Origin: Kitasatospora sp. A2-31
Lineage (GTDB): Bacteria > Actinomycetota > Actinomycetes > Streptomycetales > Streptomycetaceae
Reading direction: 5' to 3'
Assembly: GCF_022288725.1 (NCBI RefSeq)
Contig: NZ_JAKNTA010000024.1
Span: forward strand, 1 to 33,075
DNA: 33,075 nucleotides
How positions within the stretch are numbered: the stretch's first letter is position 1; each line of letters starts with the position of its first letter. The position numbers and the translations under genes are program-made. The notes below the pieces were generated by a model, which did not search any database, was not told where the DNA came from, and saw only the letters and a program-made list of their open reading frames with translations. Shown piece after piece: positions 23,225-30,511 of the stretch.

Positions 23225-23268
23225 CTAAGGTCCCTAAGGCGTTAAGGCCCCCTGAGTAGGGCCTAAGG
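23225..23268 (+). repeat. CTAAGG repeats with a small hairpin
   Basis: CTAAGG occurs at 23225-23230, 23234-23239 and 23263-23268, with TTAAGG at 23242-23247. AGGCCC (23245-23250) pairs with GGGCCT (23259-23264) across an 8-base loop, forming a small hairpin that abuts the large gatB terminator. The same AGGCCC/GGGCCT sequences recur in the terminator, so alternative pairings are possible. Confidence 0.55.
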
Positions 23269-23306
23269 CCCGGTTCCACCTCCGAATCGGAGTGGAACCG
23301 GGCCTT
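23265..23306 (+). terminator. Strong stem-loop terminator after gatB
   Basis: The left arm from 23265 (AAGGCCCGGTTCCAC, then CTCCG) pairs with CGGAGTGGAACCGGGCCTT ending at 23306, with one bulged C and an AAT loop, giving about 19 base pairs. TTTG follows. It is the best-formed simple terminator downstream of gatB and its repeats. Confidence 0.85.
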
Positions 23307-23441
23307 TGCCGCTTCCCGGGACGCCGTCTAAGGCATCCGGGGCCCGGAAGATCGGTCAGGCTTCCGATGTGGCTGCCCCACCTGGGGGAGGAAGCTCTTA
23401 CTCGACAGCGAAACGCAGTGAAACCCACAAGGGGAACCGAA

Positions 23442-23600
23442 GTGATCGAGTACGAGCTCATCCAGCAGCAGGTACGCGAGCTGCACGCCCGCGCCGAGCA
23501 CCAGCGCCTGGTCCGCGAGGCCAAGGAGGGCCGCCGCGGCTGGCGCCGGCAGCCGGCCACCCGTGCCGCGCGGCGCGCCCAGCGCCTGCAGGAATGCTGA
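23442..23600 (+). CDS. Small basic helical protein, 52 residues, unknown function
   Basis: The GTG at 23442 has a clear AAGGGGAA ribosome site. The product begins VIEYELIQQQVRELHARAEH and ends RRAQRLQEC. It is rich in Arg, Gln, Glu and Leu and would form an amphipathic helix; the C-terminal half is strongly basic. No transmembrane segment or known domain was recognised. Terminators lie on both sides (23265-23306 upstream and 23636-23670 downstream), so it appears to be an independently transcribed unit. Confidence 0.65.
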   Translation: MIEYELIQQQVRELHARAEHQRLVREAKEGRRGWRRQPATRAARRAQRLQEC

Positions 23601-23605
23601 CGGAC

Positions 23606-23670
23606 CGGCACCCCCGGGGTGCCGAAGGGACTCTCGAAGGGGAGGCGCTGCAGGAGAGCGCCTCCCCTTC
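23606..23670 (+). terminator. Two hairpins after the 52-residue gene
   Basis: CGGCACCCC (23606-23614) and GGGGTGCCG (23616-23624) form a tight palindrome. Then GAAGGGGAGGCGCT (23636-23649) pairs perfectly with its complement at 23657-23670 around a 7-base loop. The second, 14-bp stem is the more likely terminator. It precedes the LuxR-family gene by 64 bp. Confidence 0.75.
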
Positions 23671-23734
23671 CGGGCGTTCCGGGACCGGGATAACCGCTCG
23701 GCCGGGCGGATCGGCATATGGCATGCTCGCCTCC

Positions 23735-26700
23735 ATGCAGCAGATATCGGTGAGTCCCGTCTTCGTCGGCCGCGGCAGCGAGATCACCGAACTGACCGAC
23801 GCGCTGCGGCGGGCCGGCGCGGGGAGCCCGCAGACCGTCCTGATCGGCGGCGAGGCGGGGGTCGGCAAGACGAGGCTGCTGGAGGAGTTCCTCGACCGGG
23901 CCCGTGCCGCCGGCGGAGGAGTGGCGGCCACGGTCGGCGGCTGTCCGGAGGTCGGCGCGGAGGGGCTGCCGTACGCGCCGCTGGCCACCGCGCTGCGCCG
24001 CCTGCACCGGAGCCTGGGCGCCGAACTGGAGGCCGCGGCCGCCGGTCTGGAGGGCCATCTCGCCCGGCTGCTGCCCGACTTCGGCGAGGAGGACGGCGGA
24101 CCCAACGACGAGTACGGCCGGGCCCGGCTGTTCGAGCACACCGCGAGGCTGTTCGAACGGCTCGGCGCGGACCGTACCCTCGTGCTCGCCGTGGAAGACC
24201 TGCACTGGGCCGACCGCTCCACCCGGGAGCTGCTCGCCTACCTGGTCCGCACCCTGCACCGGGCCAGGGTCCTGCTGGTCGCCACCTACCGCACCGACGA
24301 CCTGCACCGCCGTCACCCGCTGCGGCCCTTCCTCGCCGAGCTGGAACGGCTGCGCACCGTCCGGCGGTTGGAGCTGGAGCGGTTCGGTCCGGGCGAGGTC
24401 GCCGCGCAGCTGGCCGGCATCCTCGGCACCGCCGCCCCCGACCGGCAGCTGGTCGACCGGATCCACCGCCGCTCCGAGGGCAACCCGTTCTTCGTCGAGG
24501 AGCTGGCCACCTCCTACCGGGAGGGCTGCTCCGCCGGGCTCACCGACTCGCTGCGGGACATCCTGCTGGTCCGCGTCGAGGCGCTGGACGAGGAGACCCA
24601 GCGGGTGCTGCGGATCGCCGCCGAGGGCGGCTCCTACGTCGAACACGCGCTGCTGGCCGCGGTGCTGGAGGACGAGGAGGCGCTGATCGAGTCGCTGCGC
24701 ACGGCCGTCGGCGCCAGCATCCTACGCCCGGACACGGACGGCGACGGCTACCGCTTCCGGCACGCGCTGGTCCGCGAAGCCGTCTCGGACGACCTGCTGC
24801 CCGGGGAGCGGAACCGGATCAACCGCCGCTTCGCCACCGTCCTGGAGGAGCAGCCGCACCTGGTCGGCGCCGACGTCCGCCCGGCCCGGCTGGCCAACTA
24901 CTGGTACCACGCGCACGACCCGGCCCGGGCCCTGCCGACCGCACTGGACGCGGCCCGGGCCGCCCGCCGGCGCAACGCCTTCGCCGAGCAGCTGCGGATG
25001 CTGGAGCGGGCCCTGGAGCTGTGGGACGAGGTCTCCGAGGACGTCCTGGCGAACACCCTGCGCCCCTACGACTGGGCCGAGACCTACCCGCCCGGCTCCT
25101 GCGACGGCGCCGAGGACCAGGACTGCGGCCGGATCCAGCTGATCGACGTGCTGGCCGAGGCGGTGGTGGCGGCCCGGCGCAGCGGGGACCGCGAGCGCGG
25201 GCTGAGCCTGGCCAAGCGCGGGCTGAAGCTGGTCGACGAGACCGAGCACCCGCTGCGCGCGGCCTGGTTCCGGATGAACCGGGCCCGGATGCTCGGCCAC
25301 CTCAACCGGGCCGGGAACCACGACGAGGCGGCGCACGCCCGGCGGCTGGTGGAGAACCTGCCGCCGTCGGCGGTGCAGGCCGAGGTACTGGCGCTGAGCG
25401 CCGGCATCGCGATGCTCACCGACCCGACCGAGGAGGACGTGCGCCTCGCCGAGCGGGCCGCGGAGATCGCCCGCGAGGTCGGGGCGCACGCGATCGAGCA
25501 GCACGCCCGGATGACGCTCGGCTCGCTCCGCAGCGACCTGCACCACGACCCGGAGCGGGGCATCGCCGAGCTGGCCGAGGCGGTCGCCGCCACCCGCGGG
25601 CTCGGCGTCCCGGACGTCCTGCTGCGCGGCATCAACAACCTCGCCAGCATGCTGCAGTCGCTCGGCCGTGCCGAGGAGGCGGTGGCGCTGGCCCGGGAGG
25701 GGCTGGAGGCGGCCGACGGCAACGGGCTGCTGCGCAACGTGGGCACGATCCTGACCGGCAACCTCGCCGAGGCCCTGCTCGACCTCGGCCGGGTCGACGA
25801 GGCGGCCGCGCTGCTGGCCGACTCCGAGCGGGTCGACCCGCCCGGCAGCCACGCCGAGTTCCTGGACCGGCTGCGCGGCGACCTCGCGCTGCGACGCGGG
25901 GACCTCGCCACCGCGGCCGGCATGCTGGCCCAGGCGCGGGCGTCCAAGCACAACTGCCAGTTCCAGCACAGCGTCCCGATCTCGCGGCTGGCGATGGTGC
26001 TCGCGGCCCGCGCCGGCCGGCCGGCGCAGGCCCGGGCCGAACTGCTCGCCGTCATCGAGGGCCACCTCCCGGCCGGGAACGAGGCCTCGCTGTACCCGCT
26101 GCTGGCGCTCGGCGCGGGCGTGGAGGCGGACCACCGCGGCCTGCCCGAGCTGGACCGGGACCGGCCCGCGGTGCTCGCGCGGATCGCCGCGGCGGTGGCC
26201 GGGCTGACCCCGAAGGCCCCGCTGCACGAGGGCTGGGCCCGGCTGCTGGAGGCCGAGCTGGCCCGCGCCGAGGGAGCGGACACCCCGGCGCACTGGGAGA
26301 CCGCCGCGGCGGTGCTGCGGCCGACCGGGCTGCCGTACCCGCTGGCGCTGGTGCTGCTGCGGGCGGGCGAGGCCGAGGTGCTGGCCGGACGGCGCGAGGC
26401 CGGCGCGGAGCTGCTGCGCGAGGCCCGGGAGCTGGCCGGGGTGCGGGGCGACAGCTGGCTGCTGGCGGAGATCGACGCGCTGGCCGAGCGGGCCGGGCTG
26501 GCGCTCACCGCGCGCCCGGCGGCCGCCCCCGCGCGGCCGTCGCCGGCCGGCGACGCCTTCGGCCTCACCCCCCGTGAGCGGGACGTGCTCCGGTTGCTCG
26601 CGCGGGGCCGGACCAACCGGCAGATCGCGGAGGAGCTGTACATCTCGCCGAAGACCGCGAGCGTGCACGTCTCCAACATCCTCGGCAAGCTCGGGGTGGC

Positions 26701-26776
26701 CGGCCGGGGCGAGGCCGCCGCGCTGGCCCACCGGTTGCGCCTGTTCCCGGAGGAGTTGGTGCCGGCCGGGCGGTGA
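23735..26776 (+). CDS. Large ATP-binding LuxR-family (LAL) transcriptional regulator
   Basis: This regulator of about 1013 residues has the LAL architecture. The N-terminal AAA-type ATPase begins FVGRGSEITEL, with Walker A GGEAGVGKT (38-46) and Walker B LVLAVEDLHWAD. A long alpha-helical TPR-like middle follows, then a C-terminal LuxR helix-turn-helix from about residue 943 (LTPRERDVLRLLARGRTNRQ, then SPKTASVHVSNILGKLGV). LAL proteins often activate secondary-metabolism or uptake genes in response to a ligand. The ATG at 23735 is chosen because a CATGCT -10-like element lies 7 bp upstream and the conserved domain starts soon after; ATG 23723 is in frame. The target genes are not evident, and no biosynthetic cluster adjoins. 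Confidence 0.9.
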   Translation: MQQISVSPVFVGRGSEITELTDALRRAGAGSPQTVLIGGEAGVGKTRLLEEFLDRARAAGGGVAATVGGCPEVGAEGLPYAPLATALRRLHRSLGAELEAAAAGLEGHLARLLPDFGEEDGGPNDEYGRARLFEHTARLFERLGADRTLVLAVEDLHWADRSTRELLAYLVRTLHRARVLLVATYRTDDLHRRHPLRPFLAELERLRTVRRLELERFGPGEVAAQLAGILGTAAPDRQLVDRIHRRSEGNPFFVEELATSYREGCSAGLTDSLRDILLVRVEALDEETQRVLRIAAEGGSYVEHALLAAVLEDEEALIESLRTAVGASILRPDTDGDGYRFRHALVREAVSDDLLPGERNRINRRFATVLEEQPHLVGADVRPARLANYWYHAHDPARALPTALDAARAARRRNAFAEQLRMLERALELWDEVSEDVLANTLRPYDWAETYPPGSCDGAEDQDCGRIQLIDVLAEAVVAARRSGDRERGLSLAKRGLKLVDETEHPLRAAWFRMNRARMLGHLNRAGNHDEAAHARRLVENLPPSAVQAEVLALSAGIAMLTDPTEEDVRLAERAAEIAREVGAHAIEQHARMTLGSLRSDLHHDPERGIAELAEAVAATRGLGVPDVLLRGINNLASMLQSLGRAEEAVALAREGLEAADGNGLLRNVGTILTGNLAEALLDLGRVDEAAALLADSERVDPPGSHAEFLDRLRGDLALRRGDLATAAGMLAQARASKHNCQFQHSVPISRLAMVLAARAGRPAQARAELLAVIEGHLPAGNEASLYPLLALGAGVEADHRGLPELDRDRPAVLARIAAAVAGLTPKAPLHEGWARLLEAELARAEGADTPAHWETAAAVLRPTGLPYPLALVLLRAGEAEVLAGRREAGAELLREARELAGVRGDSWLLAEIDALAERAGLALTARPAAAPARPSPAGDAFGLTPRERDVLRLLARGRTNRQIAEELYISPKTASVHVSNILGKLGVAGRGEAAALAHRLRLFPEELVPAGR

Positions 26777-27150
26777 CGCGGACGGTGGCGCGGTCCGGGA
26801 CCGGAGGGGCCCCCGGGGGCCCGGCGGCCGGAGGGCGCTGACCTGTGCTCCCGTGCGCGCCGCGTGAGCCCCCTCGTACGCGCCCCCGCCAACCGGCCCG
26901 TTCCGGCGGAATCGGGTGCAATTCCCCACTCCGGCACCATTACTCTAAGTTGAGTGTGCGTGTCATTGAGTGACCGAAGTGGTGTAGGGTCCGGAGTGGG
27001 AACATCGGTGCGGTGTGTCGGCCGGCAGGCCGTTCACCCCCTGGGCCGCCGCCCTGACGGGGCGACAGGTCACCGCGTACGGCCACCAGCTGCGCGGCCG
27101 GTGGTCCGTGGCCGGGGCGCCGGGCCCCGCGCCGGAGGGGGAGAGGCCGA
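26777..27150. promoter_or_regulatory. Intergenic region upstream of the PAS-GGDEF gene
   Basis: The first part contains the palindrome GGGCCCCCGGGGGCCC (26807-26822), a possible terminator of the LuxR gene. An AT-richer patch at 26936-26992 holds two TTGAGT motifs (26950-26955 and 26966-26971), a GTCA-N5-TGAC inverted repeat at 26962-26974, and possible -10 hexamers TACTCT (26941-26946) and TAGGGT (26985-26990). TAGGGT is the likelier -10, about 160 bp before the gene. No -35 with standard spacing is clear. Confidence 0.45.
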
Positions 27151-30100
27151 GTGAGCTCCACCGATGCGGTGCTGCCCGGAACCGGACGGCCGGGGGTGCC
27201 GGACGCCGACGTGGGCCCGGCGGTCGACCGGCGCGGCCCGGTGCGCCGGCTGCTGGACAGTCGCAGCCTGCCCGGCGCCGTCCTCGGCGGGCTCTGCCTG
27301 GCCTACGCGCTGGGCGCGGCCCTCGGCTGGGGCTCTCGCCAACTCGCGGTCTTCATGGGGGATTTCGGTCTGGCGGCGGCAGCCCTGGCGGCGGCGCTCT
27401 CCTGTCTCGCCTACGGCTGCACGGTCGGTGGCCATGCCCGCCCGGCCTGGCTGCTGTTCGGACTCTCCTCGCTCATGGTCGCCTTCGGGAACGGCACCTG
27501 GGGCTGGTACGAGCTGGTCGAGCGGACGCCGCTCCCGCAGGACTCGCTGGCCGAGTACGCGTTCCTGCTCTTCGCCCCGCTCGCCATCACCGGCGTGCTG
27601 GTGCTCGCCCAGCGCCCGCGCAGCGCGGCCGGCTGGCTCTGCCTGATGCTGGACGGCTGGCTGGTGGCCGGCTCCCTGTTCACGCTCAGCTGGAGCCTGG
27701 CGCTGGGCCGGATCGCCGCCGGCGAGGACGGCTCCCCGCTGCGGCTGGCGCTCAACCTGGCGTACCCGGTGCTGGACATCCTGCTGGTCAGCCTGGTGGT
27801 CGGGCTGCGCTTCGGCGGACGCGACGGCAACCGGGCCGCGGTGCACACCGCCATGATCGGCCTGGCCGTCACGGTGCTCTGCGACGCCCTGTTCACCTCG
27901 CCCGAGCTGCGCAACAGCTACCACTCGGGGGAGCTGCTGGACGCCGGCTGGTTCGCCGGCAGCCTGCTGCTGGCCTGGGCGCCGTGGTCGCCGCGCTGGC
28001 GCCGGCCGCTGCGCGAGCACCCCTCCGCCGGCGGCCTGCCGCGCCGCCGGGTGGCCACCACCTTCAGCGCCCTCACCCCGTACGCGGCGGCCGCCGTCTG
28101 CACCGCGGGCATCCTCTACAACGCCCTCGGCGGGCGCCCGTTGGACCGGGTGGTGGCCGCGGCGGCCTGCACGGTCGGGCTGGCGCTGATCCTGCGCCAG
28201 GGCGTGATGCTGCTCGACAACCTGTCGCTGGCCCAGGAACTCGCCCACAAGGAGGCGCACTTCCGTTCCCTGGTGCAGGGTTCCAGCGACGTCATCATGA
28301 TCGCCGGCGCCAACGGCGTGCTCTCCTACGTCTCCCCGGCCGCGCTCGGCGTCTACGGCCGCGACCCGGAGGAGCTGGTCGGCGGCAACCTGCTCGACCT
28401 CGTCCACCCCGAGGACGTGGACCGGGTGCTGATGGAGGTCCGCCGCTTCCTGGCCCGCGGCCGGCTGCTGGCCCACCGCTCGCCGGGCTCCGCCGGCGAG
28501 GCCTCCCCGGCCCGGGTGGAGTGCCGGATCAGCTCCGGCTCCGGCGAGTGGCTGCACGTCGAGTCGACCGTCGACCGGTACCGCGACGGCCTGATCCTGA
28601 ACAGCCGGGACGTCACCGAACGCGTGATGCTGCAGGCCCAGTTGCAGCACAACGCCTCCCACGACCCGCTCACCGACCTGCCCAACCGCGCGCTCTTCGC
28701 CCAGCGGCTCCGGGCCGCCCTGGCCACCCGCGGGCCGCAGGAGGGGGCGGGCGCCGGCATCGCGGTGCTCTTCCTCGACCTGGACGGCTTCAAGGCGGTC
28801 AACGACAGCGCCGGCCACCAGGTCGGCGACGAGCTGCTGGTCCAGGCCGCCCGCCGGTTGCAGGGCGCGGTGCGCAGCGGGGACACCGTCGCCCGGTTCG
28901 GCGGCGACGAGTTCGCCGCACTGGTCTGCGGACCGCTCGGCCGGCTCCAGGTGCAGGAACTCGCCGAGCGGCTGCGGGTGGCGCTCTCCGAGCCGTACTG
29001 GATCGGCGGGGCCGAGCTGAGCGTCGCGGCCAGCATCGGCATCGCCTTCGGCACCCCCGAGCGCGGCCCGGCCGCCGACCCGCGGGCCGCCACCGACGAG
29101 CTGATGCGCAACGCCGACCTCGCGATGTACCGGGCCAAGTCCGAGGGCAAGGGCCGGGTGGTGCTCTACACCCCGGCCATGCGGGCCGACCTGGAGCGCC
29201 GCACCGAGCTGGACGAGCGGCTGCGGGTGGCCGTCCGCGAGGGTGGCTTCACCCTGCTGCACCAGCCCGTGGTCGACCTCGCCACCGGCACCGTCACCGC
29301 AGTCGAGGCGCAGGCCCGCTGGCGCTCGGCGCAGGGCCTGCTGCTCACCCCCGCCGAGTTCCTGCGCTCCGCCGAGCACGGCGACGCGGCCGCGCGGTTC
29401 TCCCGCTGGCTGATCCACGAGGCGGTGGGCGCCGCCGCCCAGCGGCGCGGGGCGGCGGGCCGGGCCCGCCCGGGGGCGTCGCCGGTCCCGGTCTCGGTCC
29501 GCCTCTCGGCCGAACGGCTCTGCTCTCCCGGCACCTACGAGGCGGTGGTCGCGGCCCTGCGCGACAGCGGACTGCCGGCCGGCCAACTGGTCGTCGAGGT
29601 GGCCCGGATGGGCTCGGACGCGCTCGCCGACGAGCTCGGCAGACGGCTGGCCGCGCTGCGCCGGCTGGGCGTCTCCACCGCGCTGGCCGGCCTCGGGGCG
29701 GGCAACGGCTCGCTCGGCGCGCTGGCCCGGCTGCCCTTCGACTCGCTCAAGCTGGACCGCACGCTGGTCCAGGACCTCGGCGAGTCCGGGCTCGGCAGAA
29801 CCCTGGCCGGGCACGCCCTGCGGCTCGGCCGGGACCTCGGGCTGGGCACCGCCGCCGAGGGGGTGGACCTGCCGCGCCAGGTCGCCGTGCTGCAGGAGCT
29901 GGGGTGCCGGCAGGGGCAGGGCTCGGCCTTCGCTCCGCCGCTGGACGAGACCAGACTGCGCCGGGCGCTGGCCCGGCGGGCGTACCCGCTGCCGAGACCG
30001 CTCGGCCCGCTCGCGGCCCGCCGCGGACTCCTGGCCGCCGACACCCGTCCGGGTGGCCGGGGGGAGCCCGGTGCGGGGCGTGTCGAACATCACCACGGTG

Positions 30101-30180
30101 CCTCCGACCTGCCCGAACACCGTGCCGTGGCGGGTCCGGGACGGGGTCCGCATGGCGAGACTGTCATCCCACCTGCTTGA
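27151..30180 (+). CDS. cdgC: Polytopic membrane PAS-GGDEF protein with degenerate EAL domain, probable CdgC orthologue
   Basis: This 1009-residue cyclic-di-GMP protein has about ten N-terminal membrane segments (residues 30-355), a PAS domain (about 365-490, HFRSLVQGSSDVIMIAG), a GGDEF domain with intact GGDEF at 584-588, and a C-terminal EAL-like domain. The latter has lost key residues: EAQ at 719-721 instead of EAL, VVEVARM instead of an ExTE motif, and ALAGLGAGNGS where active enzymes have DDFGTG. It is therefore predicted to be a diguanylate cyclase with a non-catalytic EAL domain. Position directly upstream of ilvB is that of S. coelicolor SCO5511 (CdgC) as I recall. GTG 27151 follows GGGAGAGG. 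The last 50 or so residues are low-complexity and run into the ilv control region. Confidence 0.86.
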   Translation: MSSTDAVLPGTGRPGVPDADVGPAVDRRGPVRRLLDSRSLPGAVLGGLCLAYALGAALGWGSRQLAVFMGDFGLAAAALAAALSCLAYGCTVGGHARPAWLLFGLSSLMVAFGNGTWGWYELVERTPLPQDSLAEYAFLLFAPLAITGVLVLAQRPRSAAGWLCLMLDGWLVAGSLFTLSWSLALGRIAAGEDGSPLRLALNLAYPVLDILLVSLVVGLRFGGRDGNRAAVHTAMIGLAVTVLCDALFTSPELRNSYHSGELLDAGWFAGSLLLAWAPWSPRWRRPLREHPSAGGLPRRRVATTFSALTPYAAAAVCTAGILYNALGGRPLDRVVAAAACTVGLALILRQGVMLLDNLSLAQELAHKEAHFRSLVQGSSDVIMIAGANGVLSYVSPAALGVYGRDPEELVGGNLLDLVHPEDVDRVLMEVRRFLARGRLLAHRSPGSAGEASPARVECRISSGSGEWLHVESTVDRYRDGLILNSRDVTERVMLQAQLQHNASHDPLTDLPNRALFAQRLRAALATRGPQEGAGAGIAVLFLDLDGFKAVNDSAGHQVGDELLVQAARRLQGAVRSGDTVARFGGDEFAALVCGPLGRLQVQELAERLRVALSEPYWIGGAELSVAASIGIAFGTPERGPAADPRAATDELMRNADLAMYRAKSEGKGRVVLYTPAMRADLERRTELDERLRVAVREGGFTLLHQPVVDLATGTVTAVEAQARWRSAQGLLLTPAEFLRSAEHGDAAARFSRWLIHEAVGAAAQRRGAAGRARPGASPVPVSVRLSAERLCSPGTYEAVVAALRDSGLPAGQLVVEVARMGSDALADELGRRLAALRRLGVSTALAGLGAGNGSLGALARLPFDSLKLDRTLVQDLGESGLGRTLAGHALRLGRDLGLGTAAEGVDLPRQVAVLQELGCRQGQGSAFAPPLDETRLRRALARRAYPLPRPLGPLAARRGLLAADTRPGGRGEPGAGRVEHHHGASDLPEHRAVAGPGRGPHGETVIPPA

Positions 30181-30185
30181 CAGTC
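30159..30185 (+). promoter_or_regulatory. GACTGTCA inverted repeat across the cdgC stop codon
   Basis: GACTGTCA (30159-30166) and TGACAGTC (30178-30185) are perfect reverse complements, 11 bases apart, and the right half includes the cdgC TGA. It lies about 30 bp before the ilv leader peptide. It could be an operator of the ilv promoter or a small hairpin at the gene end. Confidence 0.45.
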
Positions 30186-30213
30186 GGCCCCGCACGGGAG
30201 GAAGGTCGTTGCC

Positions 30214-30255
30214 ATGCGCACCCGAATTCTCGTACTTGGCGGGCGCGTCGGCTGA
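30214..30255 (+). CDS. ilv operon leader peptide, 13 residues
   Basis: ATG 30214 is preceded by a very strong GGGAGGAAGG site (30196-30205) and ends with TGA at 30253-30255. The peptide is MRTRILVLGGRVG. It holds Ile, Leu, Val and Leu in a row, encoded ATT CTC GTA CTT, of which ATT, GTA and CTT are rare in this G+C-rich genome, plus another Val. A run of branched-chain codons just before a terminator upstream of acetolactate synthase is the classical arrangement for ribosome-mediated attenuation, as predicted for actinobacterial ilvB genes. Confidence 0.9.
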   Translation: MRTRILVLGGRVG

Positions 30256-30325
30256 GCGGGCCATGCCCTGCTCGTGAGAGACCGACGCGCCACCCCTCGC
30301 ATGCCCTTGGCACGAGGGGTTTTTT
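30242..30325 (+). promoter_or_regulatory. ilvBN transcription attenuator with intrinsic terminator
   Basis: GGCGCGTCGG (30242-30251, in the leader codons) pairs with CCGACGCGCC (30282-30291). GAGCGGGC (30254-30261) can pair with GCCCTGCTC (30265-30273). The terminator is CCCCTCG (30293-30299) with CGAGGGG (30313-30319), plus TGCC/GGCA inside, followed by six T (30320-30325). GGGCCATGC (30258-30266) can pair with GCATGCCC (30299-30306), which would break the terminator and is a plausible antiterminator. Stalling on the Ile/Leu/Val codons would favour read-through. Confidence 0.8.
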
Positions 30326-30511
30326 GTTGCACTGACGCTGTTCCACCAGGCAAGACCCCCTGGCCCCGATCGCCCGAACTGCTCCGATTTACCAGGAAAA
30401 AGCGGGACGATTGGGGCAGAGCCGGCGATCGGCCCGATCAGCGGTACCCCACCCTCGACAACCGGGGACCGCAGCCACCAGGGCCGGCAGAAACCGAGAA
30501 GAGACAGGCAG

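Noticed and set aside
26962..26974. BldD-type operator upstream of the PAS-GGDEF gene
   Set aside because: GTCA-N5-TGAC and AGTGA only partly resemble the published BldD motif. Kept only as part of the control region, not as a called site.
30177..30182. TTGACA as a perfect -35 for the ilv operon
   Set aside because: No -10-like hexamer lies 16-19 bp downstream; that position is the leader ribosome site. The bases are better explained as part of the inverted repeat.
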